This document shows, in pieces, positions 18,706 through 27,465 of a DNA stretch of 64,000 bases. The stretch is from Prevotella sp. AGR2160 (GTDB lineage: Bacteria; Bacteroidota; Bacteroidia; Bacteroidales; Bacteroidaceae), in the NCBI RefSeq assembly GCF_000424185.1, contig NZ_AUJK01000006.1:1-64000 (forward strand). Reading direction: 5' to 3'. Within the stretch, counting starts at the first letter, position 1. Each line of letters opens with the position of its first letter. Both the position numbers and the translations under genes were made by a program. The notes under the pieces were generated by a model that was not told the origin of the DNA, ran no database searches, and was given only the letters and a program-made list of their open reading frames with translations.

Positions 18706-21030
18706 ATGGACAAATCGATCATGATGCTCGCAGCCCTCTCGATGGCTGCCGCCGCATCGGACGCCAAAGGTCATGAGCCTTTGGACTCTCTTCGTACTTA
18801 CCAACTGCAGGGCGTACAGGTCACGTCCACGCGCGCCTCGAAGAAGACGCCGATGGCCTTCGCCACCCTTAACCAACAACAGATCCGTAACGTCAACTTC
18901 GGACAGGACATCCCGTATATCCTCTCCCTGACGCCTTCCGTCACCACCACTTCCGACGCCGGCAATGGCATCGGCTACACGTCTATCCGCGTGCGTGGCA
19001 TTGATCCCTCCCGCATCAACGTCACAGCCAACGGCGTGCCGGTGAATGATGCCGAGAGCGCCCAGCTCTATTTCGTCGATATGGGAGATTTCGCCTCCTC
19101 CGTACAGAGCATGCAGATCCAGCGTGGCGCCGGTACGTCAACGAATGGTGCCGGTGCCTTCGGCGCTTCCATCAACATGCTGACGGAGAATATCGGTACG
19201 AAGCCGTTCTTCGGCCTCGACTTCAGTGGAGGTTCCTACTACAGTCATAAGGAGACCGTACGTTTCGGTACGGGCCTCATCAAGGATCACTGGGGCCTGC
19301 AGGGCCGTCTGTCGAATATCGGCTCAAAGGGTTATCTCGACCGTGCATGGACGAAGCTGAACTCTTATTTCCTCCAGGGCGGCTATTTCTCCGACAACAC
19401 GATGGTGAAGTTCCTCACGTGGAACAGTGTGGAGAACACCTATCACGCCTGGAACTACACGTCCAAATATGAGCAGAGCCTCTATGGCCGCCGTTATAAC
19501 TCCTGCGGCGAGTATACCGACGACAATGGCAACAAGGCTTACTATCCCGACCAGACAGATAACTACTGGCAGCAGAACTACCAGGCTATCTGGAACCAGT
19601 TCTATGGCACACACTGGAACAGCAATGTCACGCTCCACTATACCCATGGCTATGGCTATTACAACGAGTATAAGGTGAAAAAGGACTACCGTGACTACGG
19701 CCTCTCCGACGTGAAGCTGAAGAACGACCTGACACGTAAGAAGATCATGGAGAATGACCTCTACGGTATCGTCGCCAGTCTGAACTACGACAACAAGCGC
19801 AACTACCAGGCTACCCTCGGTGGCGGCTGGAACAAGTATGTCGGTGACCACTGGGGTCAGGTGCTGTGGACGAAGGACAAAGCCGTCAAGACGTTCTATC
19901 CCGGTTATGAGTATTACCGCAACCGTGCATGGAAGAGCGACTTCAACATCTTCGGCAAGGCTTCCTGGACATTCCTCCCCGGCCTCAACGCCTATGTCGA
20001 CCTGCAGTACCGCCATGTCGGTTACCGCATGCAGGATCCGCGCGACTATTATATCGATGAGGACCGCACGCTCGGCTACTGGGCTCATGACGACTTCGAC
20101 TTCTTCAATCCGAAGGCCGGACTGAACTATCAGATCGACAACCACAACCGTGTCTATGCCTCCTATGCCGTAAGCCACAAGGAGCCGACACGTAATGACT
20201 ATCAGGACAATGAGATTCAGCATCTCAAGGCTGAGAAGTTGCAGGATGTCGAGCTCGGTTACAAATATGAGAGTGAGAAGTTCACGGCCGGTGTCAACCT
20301 TTATTATATGTACTATGATCACCAGTTCGTGCTGACGGGCGCGCTGAATGATATCGGTGAGATGATCGCCAGCAATAAAGGCAAGAGCTCTTACCGTGAG
20401 GGTATCGAGTTCGAGGGTGCCTGGAAGCCCGTCGACTGGTTCCGTTGGGATCTCAACGCTACGTTCTCCCGCAGCATCAACAAAGACTGGGTGCAGAGCA
20501 CGGTGAAGGTCGACGACCAGAACAAGCCCGTCTACGATGACAGTTGGAATAATGTTGACGGTGGTGAGGTGAACCTCGGCAACACGCATACCGCTTTCTC
20601 TCCTGACGTGATTTTCAACAATATCTTCACGTTCACCTACAAGGGTTTCAACGCCTCCATCCAGAGCCAGTATATCGGTGAGCAGTATCTCACGAACACC
20701 GACTTCAAGGAGATGACATGCCACGATGAGAACGGCAACGAGACGCACGAGACGCTGATGTTGAAAGACCATTTCACGACGAACATCGACCTTGCTTATC
20801 GCTTCGATCTCAAGCCGTTAGGCATCAAACAGGCAACGGTAGGCATTACGTTCTACAACATCTTCAATACGAAGTATGACAACAACGGCTGGGGCGCACC
20901 GCAGATCGCCAAGACGAAGGACGGCAGCGTCATCGCCTTCAACGACTGGGGCAAACGTGACCAGGAAGCCGCCGGTTTCGCGCCGTCCGCTCCGTTCAAT
21001 GTCATGGCCCATCTGAGTATTGACTTCTAA
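18706..21030 (+). CDS. TonB-dependent outer-membrane receptor for thiamine or its phosphates
   Basis: A 774-residue TonB receptor, without a SusC-type N-terminal regulatory domain. A signal-like N-terminus (residues 1-20) precedes the plug (about 35-155: LQGVQVTSTRAS, IRVRGIDPSRINVTANGVPV, MQIQRGAGTSTNGAGAFG) and a barrel ending NVMAHLSIDF. The TPP riboswitch just upstream and the PnuT and thiamine pyrophosphokinase genes that follow with one- and four-base overlaps identify its job as outer-membrane uptake of thiamine, as predicted for equivalent THI-controlled operons of other Bacteroidota. The substrate assignment rests on this context, not on barrel residues. Confidence 0.9.
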   Translation: MDKSIMMLAALSMAAAASDAKGHEPLDSLRTYQLQGVQVTSTRASKKTPMAFATLNQQQIRNVNFGQDIPYILSLTPSVTTTSDAGNGIGYTSIRVRGIDPSRINVTANGVPVNDAESAQLYFVDMGDFASSVQSMQIQRGAGTSTNGAGAFGASINMLTENIGTKPFFGLDFSGGSYYSHKETVRFGTGLIKDHWGLQGRLSNIGSKGYLDRAWTKLNSYFLQGGYFSDNTMVKFLTWNSVENTYHAWNYTSKYEQSLYGRRYNSCGEYTDDNGNKAYYPDQTDNYWQQNYQAIWNQFYGTHWNSNVTLHYTHGYGYYNEYKVKKDYRDYGLSDVKLKNDLTRKKIMENDLYGIVASLNYDNKRNYQATLGGGWNKYVGDHWGQVLWTKDKAVKTFYPGYEYYRNRAWKSDFNIFGKASWTFLPGLNAYVDLQYRHVGYRMQDPRDYYIDEDRTLGYWAHDDFDFFNPKAGLNYQIDNHNRVYASYAVSHKEPTRNDYQDNEIQHLKAEKLQDVELGYKYESEKFTAGVNLYYMYYDHQFVLTGALNDIGEMIASNKGKSSYREGIEFEGAWKPVDWFRWDLNATFSRSINKDWVQSTVKVDDQNKPVYDDSWNNVDGGEVNLGNTHTAFSPDVIFNNIFTFTYKGFNASIQSQYIGEQYLTNTDFKEMTCHDENGNETHETLMLKDHFTTNIDLAYRFDLKPLGIKQATVGITFYNIFNTKYDNNGWGAPQIAKTKDGSVIAFNDWGKRDQEAAGFAPSAPFNVMAHLSIDF

Positions 21031-21587
21031 TGCTGGACATCTTAGGAACGATCATCGGCCTTGTGTATATCTATCAGGAATACAAGGCTTCTATCTGGCT
21101 GTGGGCCACGGGTATCATCATGCCCGTGGTCTACATGTTCGTGTACCTCGATGCCGGCCTCTATGCCGACTTCGGGATGCAAGTGTATTATGCCCTTGCC
21201 GCCATCTACGGTCTGCTCGTATGGAAGTTTGGCCGGAAGCACGGTCAGCAGAATGAGGAGATGCCCATCACCCATGTGCGCCGCAGCCTCCTCCTGCCCT
21301 CTCTCATCCTCTTCGTCGTTGCCTGGGGCGTGATCTATCTGATCCTAATCCGATGGACAAACTCCACGGTTCCCGTCCTCGACTCTTTCGGCAATGCCCT
21401 AAGCATTATCGGCCTGTGGTGGCTCGCCCGGAAATATCTCGAGCAGTGGTGGCTTTGGGTTATCGTCGATGCCGAATTGGCCATGCTCTATCTCTATAAG
21501 GACCTGCCGTTCACGGCCGGCCTCTATGCCCTTTACACCGCCATCGCCATTGCCGGATATTTTAAATGGAAGAAAGATATCAAATGA
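21030..21587 (+). CDS. pnuT: PnuC-family thiamine transporter PnuT
   Basis: A 185-residue inner-membrane protein of the PnuC family, which moves unphosphorylated vitamins by facilitated diffusion. About six to seven hydrophobic helices are visible. The motifs typical for the family are WLWATGIIMPVVYMFVY near the N-terminus and the tandem tryptophans in GLWWLARKYLEQWWLWVIVDA (about 120-145). The start overlaps the receptor stop (TAATG), and the stop overlaps the kinase start (ATGA). Thiamine specificity is inferred from the riboswitch and the kinase, which would trap the vitamin as TPP. Confidence 0.9.
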   Translation: MLDILGTIIGLVYIYQEYKASIWLWATGIIMPVVYMFVYLDAGLYADFGMQVYYALAAIYGLLVWKFGRKHGQQNEEMPITHVRRSLLLPSLILFVVAWGVIYLILIRWTNSTVPVLDSFGNALSIIGLWWLARKYLEQWWLWVIVDAELAMLYLYKDLPFTAGLYALYTAIAIAGYFKWKKDIK

Positions 21588-22309
21588 TTGCCCCAACAAA
21601 GCCCGATGCCGTCATTCTTGCCGACGGCTCTTTTCCTACACACCCCATCCCCTTACATCTGCTCCATAACGCACGGCAGCTCATCTGTTGTGATGCCGCC
21701 CTCTTCACGCTTTGGCAGCACGACCGCCGCCTCGTGGAAGAGAAAGTCCGTGAGGGCCGTCTGCAGGCGATCGGTGACGGCGACAGTCTCCGTGCCCTCC
21801 GTGACCGTATCCCACAGGACTTCTTAGCGCTCCTAGCTCCCGTTCTCCATGAAGAGAACGAACAGGAACACAACGACCTGACGAAAGCCACGCGGCTACT
21901 CTGCACGCAAGTTCTCCCGGAGAGACCGAACGCCACTGCTGAAGGCGGAAACGAACAGAGAATCACGGTGGCTTATCTCGGCACGACGGGCAAACGGGAG
22001 GACCACACCCTCGGAAATATCTTCCTCCTTCCCTGGCACCAGCACCACTACCCCATCACGGGAACAATGTATACCGATTACGGCTATTTCACGGCGTGGC
22101 ATGGTGATGCCTGTCTGAAGACCTTCGTCCATCAACAGTTGAGTATCTTCAACCTCAGTTGTACGCAAATGACCTCCGATGGTCTCCGTTGGCAGGCTTA
22201 TCCTTTCACGGAACTCTGGCAGGGCACGCTCAACGACTGTCTCGGCGATGAGGTCCGCATTCATGCCGATGGCGATTATGTCGTTTATCAGACTTACGAG
22301 GCAAAATAG
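21584..22309 (+). CDS. thiN: Thiamine pyrophosphokinase
   Basis: A 241-residue cytosolic enzyme that converts thiamine plus ATP to thiamine pyrophosphate, which then represses the operon through the riboswitch. Seen: the CCDAA motif of the catalytic domain (about 35), GDGDSLRAL (about 66-74) and GTTGKREDHTLGN (about 133-145), the ligands for Mg and ATP. The C-terminal part (about 165-241) is the beta-sandwich thiamine-binding domain. I chose the start MIAPTKPD because it overlaps the pnuT stop. An acidic, polar stretch between residues 90 and 125 (EENEQEHNDLTKATRLLC) belongs to the DLTKA motif that contacts substrate. Confidence 0.92.
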   Translation: MIAPTKPDAVILADGSFPTHPIPLHLLHNARQLICCDAALFTLWQHDRRLVEEKVREGRLQAIGDGDSLRALRDRIPQDFLALLAPVLHEENEQEHNDLTKATRLLCTQVLPERPNATAEGGNEQRITVAYLGTTGKREDHTLGNIFLLPWHQHHYPITGTMYTDYGYFTAWHGDACLKTFVHQQLSIFNLSCTQMTSDGLRWQAYPFTELWQGTLNDCLGDEVRIHADGDYVVYQTYEAK

Positions 22310-22316
22310 ATCCAAC

Positions 22317-22357
22317 TGCAGGGGCCTTCCCTTGTGACGGCCCCTGCAAAGGATCAA
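22317..22357. repeat. Family 2 palindrome in the leader of the second TonB gene
   Basis: TGCAGGGGCC and GGCCCCTGCA form a perfect 10-base-pair stem. The tail AAAGGATCAA is shared with the end of the composite element at 56497-56608. Confidence 0.75.
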
Positions 22358-22388
22358 AGCATATATTTTTTCACCAATAATAATAGTA

Positions 22389-24536
22389 ATGTATAACACA
22401 GTAAAGACCCCGGAGAAATTGGTCTTCAAACATTTCTCCAACAAAAGCTACTCCCTCTTTGCCGCCCTCGGCAAGGAAGTGCTCATCGGCGTCCTCGCCA
22501 TCCCCATGCTCTCCTCCGCACAGGCTGCGGAAGGCAAGGCCATGGACAACGAGACGATGCATGCCGACAGCCTCGTCCACAACGGAAAGGACATCGGGGA
22601 GGTAGTCGTCACGGCCTCACGGGCCCCGCTGACGCTCGCGCAGCAAGCCCGTACCGTCACTGTGCTGACACAGCGTGACATCGCTGCCCTGCCGGCGCAG
22701 AGTATCAACGACCTGCTGAAATATGCAGCCGGTGTCGATGTCCGTCAGCGCGGTCCTATCGGCGCGCAGACCGATGTCAGTGTCCGTGGCGGCAATGACG
22801 AACAGGTAGCCATCCTTCTCAATGGCATCTCCATCAGTGATCCTCAGACGGGCCATAACGCCTTTGATATCCCCGTCAATCCTTCCGACATCGAACGTAT
22901 CGAAGTCCTCGAAGGACCTGCCGCCCGCGTCTACGGCACTTCTTCTCTCTTAGGCGCCATCAATATCGTTACCAAGAAAAACCTCTCTTCCGACCGCATT
23001 TCTACGTCCGCGTCTCCTTCGGCCACACAATGGCAGGGTGACGGCTATCTCGAAGGTGGCAGCCACGGCTATCTCTCCGCCGGCGCCCGTGTCGCCGTCG
23101 CCAACAGCCAGTGGCAGCACTCCCTCTCCACCGGATACAGTCGCAGCGATGGCTATACCCGTTCGAAAGGCGGCCATCTGAGTACCGACTACAGTGGTCT
23201 GCATTCTTTCTATCAGGGTTCTTACTCCGATCCCAACGTCATCGTCAGCTGGCATGCCGGTCTGAGCACGCGCGGCTGGGGCTCGAGCACGTTTTACAGT
23301 AAGAATTTCGATAACCAATACGAACATACCTTCAAGTCCTTCACAGCCATCCAGGCTGAGACACGCCAGGGCCGCATCCATCTCCGTCCCGCCATCTACT
23401 GGAACCATCAGTATGACCGCTTCGAACTCTTCCGCGGGGATGACGCCGTAACGGGCATGACACTTGCCAACGGCAACACGTTGAAGATCCCCTTCAACTA
23501 CCACCGTGCTGATATTTTCGGTGCCAATCTCAACAGTTGGTTCGACTGGGCCCTCGGCCGTACCGCCATGGGCCTGGAACTGCGCAACGAGGATCTCGTG
23601 AGTACAAACCTCGGTGAGGCCCTCCACAAAGCGAAGCCTATCCACGGCACCGACCGCTATTATCGTTACGGACTGGACCGCACGAATATCCAACTGGCAC
23701 TGGAGCATAACATCTTCCTCGGCCCTCTGACGGTATCGGGCGGTATCATTGCCGTGAAGAACTCATGGGCCGACATGCCGATGAAAGTCTATCCGAGTGC
23801 CGACCTCAGTCTGCAACTCTCACCAGTATGGAAACTCTACGCTTCTTACAACTCCTCCCTCCGCATGCCCTCAGTGACGGAGCTCTACTATTCCGTCGGT
23901 GGCTTCAAGGCCGACGCCCATCTGCAGCCCGAGGAACTGAATGCTTTCGAGGCCGGCATGAAGATGACGGCCAACGGCATCAGCGGGAATATGAGCGCAT
24001 TCTATAACCATTATAAGAACCTCATCGACTGGATCGTTGACGGTACGAAAGATGAGAACGGCAACCTCGTTGCCAAATCCGTCAACTTCGGAAAGATCAA
24101 CGCCTATGGTTTCGAAGGAACAATCGCCTTCGACTTCCTGCGTCTGATTCCTTCGCAGCATGTCCTGCGGTCATTCACCACGAGCTACTGCTATATACAA
24201 CAGAGTGAAGAGCAGAACGAGGGAATCACAAGTAATTATGTTTTGGAATATCTGAAGCATAAATGGGTCAGCCAACTGGGGTTGAACCTCTGCCGAAAAC
24301 TGTCGCTCGACATCAGTTACCGCCTCCATCACCGTATGGGTGCTTACCGCGACACGGCCGGCGAACTGCAGCGCTACGGCACCTATGGCCTCCTCGATGC
24401 CAAACTGTCATGGAACGAGCGCTCCTGGTCTGCCTACGTCGAGGGCAATAACCTCTTCGATAAAAATTATGAAGAAGTTGGTAATGTCCCACAGCCGGGA
24501 ATCTGGATCATCGGGGGAGTAAAGATTAAACTATAA
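22389..24536 (+). CDS. BtuB-like TonB-dependent receptor
   Basis: A 715-residue TonB receptor with a signal peptide ending SAQA (about 47), TonB box region GEVVVTASRAP, plug (about 70-190: VSVRGGNDEQVAILLNGISI, IERIEVLEGPAARVYGTSSL) and a 22-strand type barrel ending GIWIIGGVKIKL. The closest family by eye is the BtuB/vitamin and siderophore receptor group. It is 80 bases after thiN, with a family 2 palindrome between, so it may or may not share the thiamine transcript. No cobalamin riboswitch is seen in front of it. Cobalamin would be a sensible substrate because the cell has a B12-dependent NrdJ, but this is a guess. Confidence 0.85.
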   Translation: MYNTVKTPEKLVFKHFSNKSYSLFAALGKEVLIGVLAIPMLSSAQAAEGKAMDNETMHADSLVHNGKDIGEVVVTASRAPLTLAQQARTVTVLTQRDIAALPAQSINDLLKYAAGVDVRQRGPIGAQTDVSVRGGNDEQVAILLNGISISDPQTGHNAFDIPVNPSDIERIEVLEGPAARVYGTSSLLGAINIVTKKNLSSDRISTSASPSATQWQGDGYLEGGSHGYLSAGARVAVANSQWQHSLSTGYSRSDGYTRSKGGHLSTDYSGLHSFYQGSYSDPNVIVSWHAGLSTRGWGSSTFYSKNFDNQYEHTFKSFTAIQAETRQGRIHLRPAIYWNHQYDRFELFRGDDAVTGMTLANGNTLKIPFNYHRADIFGANLNSWFDWALGRTAMGLELRNEDLVSTNLGEALHKAKPIHGTDRYYRYGLDRTNIQLALEHNIFLGPLTVSGGIIAVKNSWADMPMKVYPSADLSLQLSPVWKLYASYNSSLRMPSVTELYYSVGGFKADAHLQPEELNAFEAGMKMTANGISGNMSAFYNHYKNLIDWIVDGTKDENGNLVAKSVNFGKINAYGFEGTIAFDFLRLIPSQHVLRSFTTSYCYIQQSEEQNEGITSNYVLEYLKHKWVSQLGLNLCRKLSLDISYRLHHRMGAYRDTAGELQRYGTYGLLDAKLSWNERSWSAYVEGNNLFDKNYEEVGNVPQPGIWIIGGVKIKL

Positions 24537-24547
24537 AAAAGCCTCAC

Positions 24548-24580
24548 CCCCAACCCCTCCCCAAAGGGGAGGGGTTGGGG
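24548..24580. repeat. Perfect 15-base-pair GC-rich hairpin (family 4)
   Basis: CCCCAACCCCTCCCC, loop AAA, then the exact complement, between convergent genes. It follows AAAAAAGCCTCACC placed right at the stop codon. The same GCCTCACCC stretch follows the stops at 18274 and 51881. It may serve as a bidirectional terminator. Confidence 0.85.
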
Positions 24581-24590
24581 TAGGCCCCCT

Positions 24591-25496
24591 TTACGGCAGC
24601 ACGCGTTCCCGCTCCACTTTATCCTGGACCTTCTTGTCCAGTCCGTGGAAGAAATCCATGCCGGTGACACGCTCCACCTCGTCAACACTGTTCACGTAAT
24701 AGCTCTTCGGGTGGTTGCCCTCGGTGTTACGATAGATAAAACCGACGGCCCATGGCTTACCACCGCTCAGACAGAGCACGCACTTAAAGAATGCCTCGGG
24801 AACGGTGACTTTATGCTGCCCGATCGTCTGATGCTTCTGTCGGAAGAAGATAGGCCCGCAGACAATATAGATGTCACCATATTCTTTCGCCCAATTACGG
24901 CACTGGATCTCCATCTCATTCCAGTCACCGCGGTTGAGGTTCGGGATTTGCGGACAGATATTACTCATCAGGAAACTCTCTTCCATCGCCAGTTGACTGA
25001 ACTTATTATCTCCGGCGGGACACATGTGACCACGGTCGTAACCGGATCGCTGATAGTCGTAAGTATCCACTTTCTCGCCTTCCACTTCCACATCGGGATG
25101 GAACGCCACGCCCTTACGCTTGCCAGGACCTTCGAGCCTGTCTGCCGTGAGGTGCCACGCCACCCAGTTGGGGATCTTCAAGTCCTTGTTGTACGACACG
25201 ATATAACCCGTACGGCGCAGAATTTGCTCACTGCGGTTCTTCAACGGCGCCGGCAACAGGATCTTCTCCTCGTCAGGGTCCTCATGGGCCACGGCATTCG
25301 ACGGATCATTCAGATCGAGCGACTCCTCGTCACGGTCGTAATCAGCAGAGGTCGCCGACACGGCGGCAGAGACTTTCGCCTCATTGTCTTCTCCCTGCTG
25401 CCACTGCGGACGGTTCTGACCACCACAGGCAGACAGGATAAAGGCGACGCTGACGGCCGCCAACATGAATATTCTTTTCTTCATCTTCTTTCGCAT
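24591..25496 (-). CDS. DNA/RNA non-specific endonuclease, lipoprotein
   Basis: A 301-residue exported nuclease of the NUC1/EndA beta-beta-alpha-metal family. The N-terminus is a lipoprotein signal with lipobox LSAC (Cys24), so it is anchored in the envelope. The catalytic signature is YDRGHMCPAGD with His157 as general base, followed by the Mg-binding asparagine region NICPQIPNLNRGDWNEME (about 179-196). Residues 25-80 are a low-complexity acidic linker. A start four codons later (MKKRIF) is equally plausible. It would degrade extracellular DNA or RNA for nutrients. It reads away from dnaA's end; the 190-base gap between them is filled with repeats. Confidence 0.92.
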   Translation of the reverse strand: MRKKMKKRIFMLAAVSVAFILSACGGQNRPQWQQGEDNEAKVSAAVSATSADYDRDEESLDLNDPSNAVAHEDPDEEKILLPAPLKNRSEQILRRTGYIVSYNKDLKIPNWVAWHLTADRLEGPGKRKGVAFHPDVEVEGEKVDTYDYQRSGYDRGHMCPAGDNKFSQLAMEESFLMSNICPQIPNLNRGDWNEMEIQCRNWAKEYGDIYIVCGPIFFRQKHQTIGQHKVTVPEAFFKCVLCLSGGKPWAVGFIYRNTEGNHPKSYYVNSVDEVERVTGMDFFHGLDKKVQDKVERERVLP

Positions 25497-25517
25497 TTTA
25501 ATACCGTCCTTCCCATG

Positions 25518-25638
25518 GCGTGCCCGTCATGTGCTTGGCTTTGCTGCCGTTTTTGAATGGCCTGCCGTCATGTGCTTGCACTTTGCTGCCGTTTTTGAAG
25601 GGCCTGCCGTCATGTGCTTGCGCTTTGCAAGCGCAAGG
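25518..25638. repeat. 42-base tandem repeat ending in a family 1 palindrome
   Basis: Three units start at 25518, 25559 and 25601. Each reads GGCcTGCCGTCATGTGCTTG and continues; units 1 and 2 end in TGCTGCCGTTTTTGAA, while unit 3 ends in the full hairpin CTTGCGCTT-TGC-AAGCGCAAG at 25617-25637. Unit 1 has small changes. Confidence 0.85.
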
Positions 25639-25650
25639 AAGGGAAATAGA

Positions 25651-25677
25651 TTAGGGCGCCCCAAAGAGGCGCCCTAA
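25651..25677. terminator. Hairpin at the dnaA 3' end
   Basis: TTAGGGCGCC and GGCGCCCTAA form a perfect 10-base-pair stem 10 bases beyond the dnaA stop. There is no clear T-run, so termination is only likely. Confidence 0.55.
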
Positions 25678-25687
25678 CGTTGGTATG

Positions 25688-27103
25688 TTATTTCTTGAGT
25701 TTGAATGCTTTCTCGATCTCTGTCATCTCCTGCAGGAACTCTTTCGAGGTCTTGAGCTTCCGCTCAACCGTAGAACAACTATGGATCACCGTGGAGTGGT
25801 CGCGGTTGCCGATGAGCTTACCAATACGGCTGGCCGGCATCTTCGTGTATTTCTGCGCGAAATACATGCTCACCTGACGGGCCTGGACGAAGTCACGCTT
25901 ACGGCTCTTGGAGTTAATATTGGCTGACGTGACATGATAATGATTGCACACGGCATCAAGGATATCATCTACCGTCAATGGCTTGTCGTCGATCTTCACG
26001 GCACGCTTGATGCAGCGCTCGGCGAGCTTCAGCGTGATACCACCGCCATAGGTGATGGAATAAGCCAACAGGCCGTTGACAACGCCCTGCAGATCACGGA
26101 TGGAACAGTCAGCATTCTTGGCTACATAGTCGATGACATCATCGGGAATCTGCAGACCGTCACGACGGATCAAGTTGCGAAGAATATCCTCACAGAGCTC
26201 GTAATTCGGCTTCTCCAGTTCTGCGATAAGGCCACAGGAGAAACGCGTAAGTAGGCGCTCAGGCATATCCTTCAGTTCTACGGGAGGACGGTCGGAAGCG
26301 AGGATAATCCGCTTGCCGTTCTTGAAGAGGTGGTTGAAGATATGGAAGAACGTGTTGAGCGTTCCCGTCTTACCCATCCACTCCTGGATATCATCGACGA
26401 TGAGCACATCGATCGTCTGATAAAAGAGGATGAAGTCATTGACCTTGTTCTGCAACGTCGCGGAGGCGAACTGCACCTGGAAGAGACGGGCAGAGATATA
26501 AAGGATGCGCTTCTGCGGATAGAGCTTCTTACAGCGCATACCGATGGCATTGATGAGATGCGTCTTGCCACAGCCACTCGGTCCATAAATGAACATCGGG
26601 TTGAACTGCTGCTTGTTGGGATGTTCTGCGATAGACATGCCAACAGACCGCGGCAGTTTGTTGCTGTCGCCCTCAATATAATTCTCAAAAGTAAGATGAG
26701 GATTGAGTTGACTGTCGATAGGCGCCGGCTGGGCAGCATCGAGCGCAGAGGGGCTCTGGTTCGCCCGCATACGCTGACGCTCCATCTCCTGGACATCGGC
26801 ATTCGTAGGATCTGACGCGACATTCTGAGCAAGGTTATGCTCTTTGTCGGTCACGACACGGTAGTTCAGACGGATCGTTTTCCCGAAAACACGATGGAGA
26901 CATTTACCCATCAGGTCGACAAAATGCGCTTCGAGATACTCATAGATAAACGGACTAGGCACCTGCACCAACAGTGTCAGCGTCGACGCATTGTACGACT
27001 CAAACACGATGGGCTTGAACCATGTCGCGAAAACCTCCTCGGAGACATTCTCGTTAATGAGCTGAAGGAACTGGTCCCATTGATTTTTAGGACTTACTGC
27101 CAT
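25688..27103 (-). CDS. dnaA: Chromosomal replication initiator DnaA
   Basis: AAA+ protein that binds DnaA boxes and melts oriC. Domain I (1-85) carries WDQFLQLINENVSEEVFATWF. A variable polar linker spans 86-135. The AAA+ domain III follows LNPHLTFENYIEGDSNKL and has Walker A GPSGCGKTH (174-182) and Walker B DVLIVDDIQEW. Domain IV has the helix-turn-helix and signature IGKLIGNRDHSTVIHSC near the C-terminus. At 471 residues it is normal length. Its neighbours are envelope genes rather than dnaN/recF, as is common in Bacteroidota, and I saw no cluster of DnaA boxes beside it, so the origin position is not shown. Confidence 0.97.
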   Translation of the reverse strand: MAVSPKNQWDQFLQLINENVSEEVFATWFKPIVFESYNASTLTLLVQVPSPFIYEYLEAHFVDLMGKCLHRVFGKTIRLNYRVVTDKEHNLAQNVASDPTNADVQEMERQRMRANQSPSALDAAQPAPIDSQLNPHLTFENYIEGDSNKLPRSVGMSIAEHPNKQQFNPMFIYGPSGCGKTHLINAIGMRCKKLYPQKRILYISARLFQVQFASATLQNKVNDFILFYQTIDVLIVDDIQEWMGKTGTLNTFFHIFNHLFKNGKRIILASDRPPVELKDMPERLLTRFSCGLIAELEKPNYELCEDILRNLIRRDGLQIPDDVIDYVAKNADCSIRDLQGVVNGLLAYSITYGGGITLKLAERCIKRAVKIDDKPLTVDDILDAVCNHYHVTSANINSKSRKRDFVQARQVSMYFAQKYTKMPASRIGKLIGNRDHSTVIHSCSTVERKLKTSKEFLQEMTEIEKAFKLKK

Positions 27104-27202
27104 ATCTCGTTATTTGTAATCAGGATCGATATTTCTATTTTTATCGGGTCAATAGACCGTCTGTCTTCAACCGGAAGAAGGGAGTTCTTCCGATAGCGTC
27201 TG

Positions 27203-27234
27203 CAAAATTAGCAAGAAAAAATGAAACAACCAAA
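27203..27234 (-). promoter_or_regulatory. dnaA promoter
   Basis: Read on the minus strand: TTTG (27231-27234), 20 bases, then TAATTTTG (27203-27210). This is an excellent match to the Bacteroides consensus, 100 bases before the dnaA start. Confidence 0.8.
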
Positions 27235-27277
27235 TCTTTCTTTACCTCTCTCCTACTGACATGGCCTTCCTTCTCTG

Positions 27278-27305
27278 TACAAATTCCGTTTCACGGACCT
27301 TTGTA
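27278..27305. promoter_or_regulatory. Interrupted dyad upstream of the dnaA promoter
   Basis: TACAAA...CCGT-ttc-ACGG...TTTGTA, about 44 bases upstream of the -33 box. This may be an operator; no known site is recognised. Confidence 0.35.
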
Positions 27306-27351
27306 ACCGTTTTGAAAAAAAGTTGTAATGTTCCCATCCTCAACAGATATG

Positions 27352-27384
27352 AAAAAACCGCCGGGCGTGAAACATCCGGCGGTT
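27352..27384 (-). terminator. Rho-independent terminator of the mlaD transcript
   Basis: Arms AACCGCCGG and CCGGCGGTT, followed on the minus strand by a run of six T. It insulates dnaA from the upstream operon. The rest of the 362-base gap before dnaA holds only the promoter and dyad. Confidence 0.9.
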
Positions 27385-27465
27385 AATGGGGATAAACTTT
27401 ATTTATTAAAAATTATTAATTAACTTTTCCCTCCTCTTGCAGGGGCTGTCCCTTGTAATGGGAAA

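Noticed and set aside
22317..22388. Cobalamin riboswitch before the second TonB receptor
   Set aside because: Only a family 2 palindrome and AT-rich DNA are present; no conserved B12-box.
24645..25556. 303-codon plus-strand frame opposite the nuclease gene
   Set aside because: The minus-strand protein has a lipobox and the DRGHMCPAGD motif; the plus-strand translation has no recognisable features.
25688..27465. oriC next to dnaA
   Set aside because: No cluster of TTATnCACA-type boxes or AT-rich unwinding element was found by eye.
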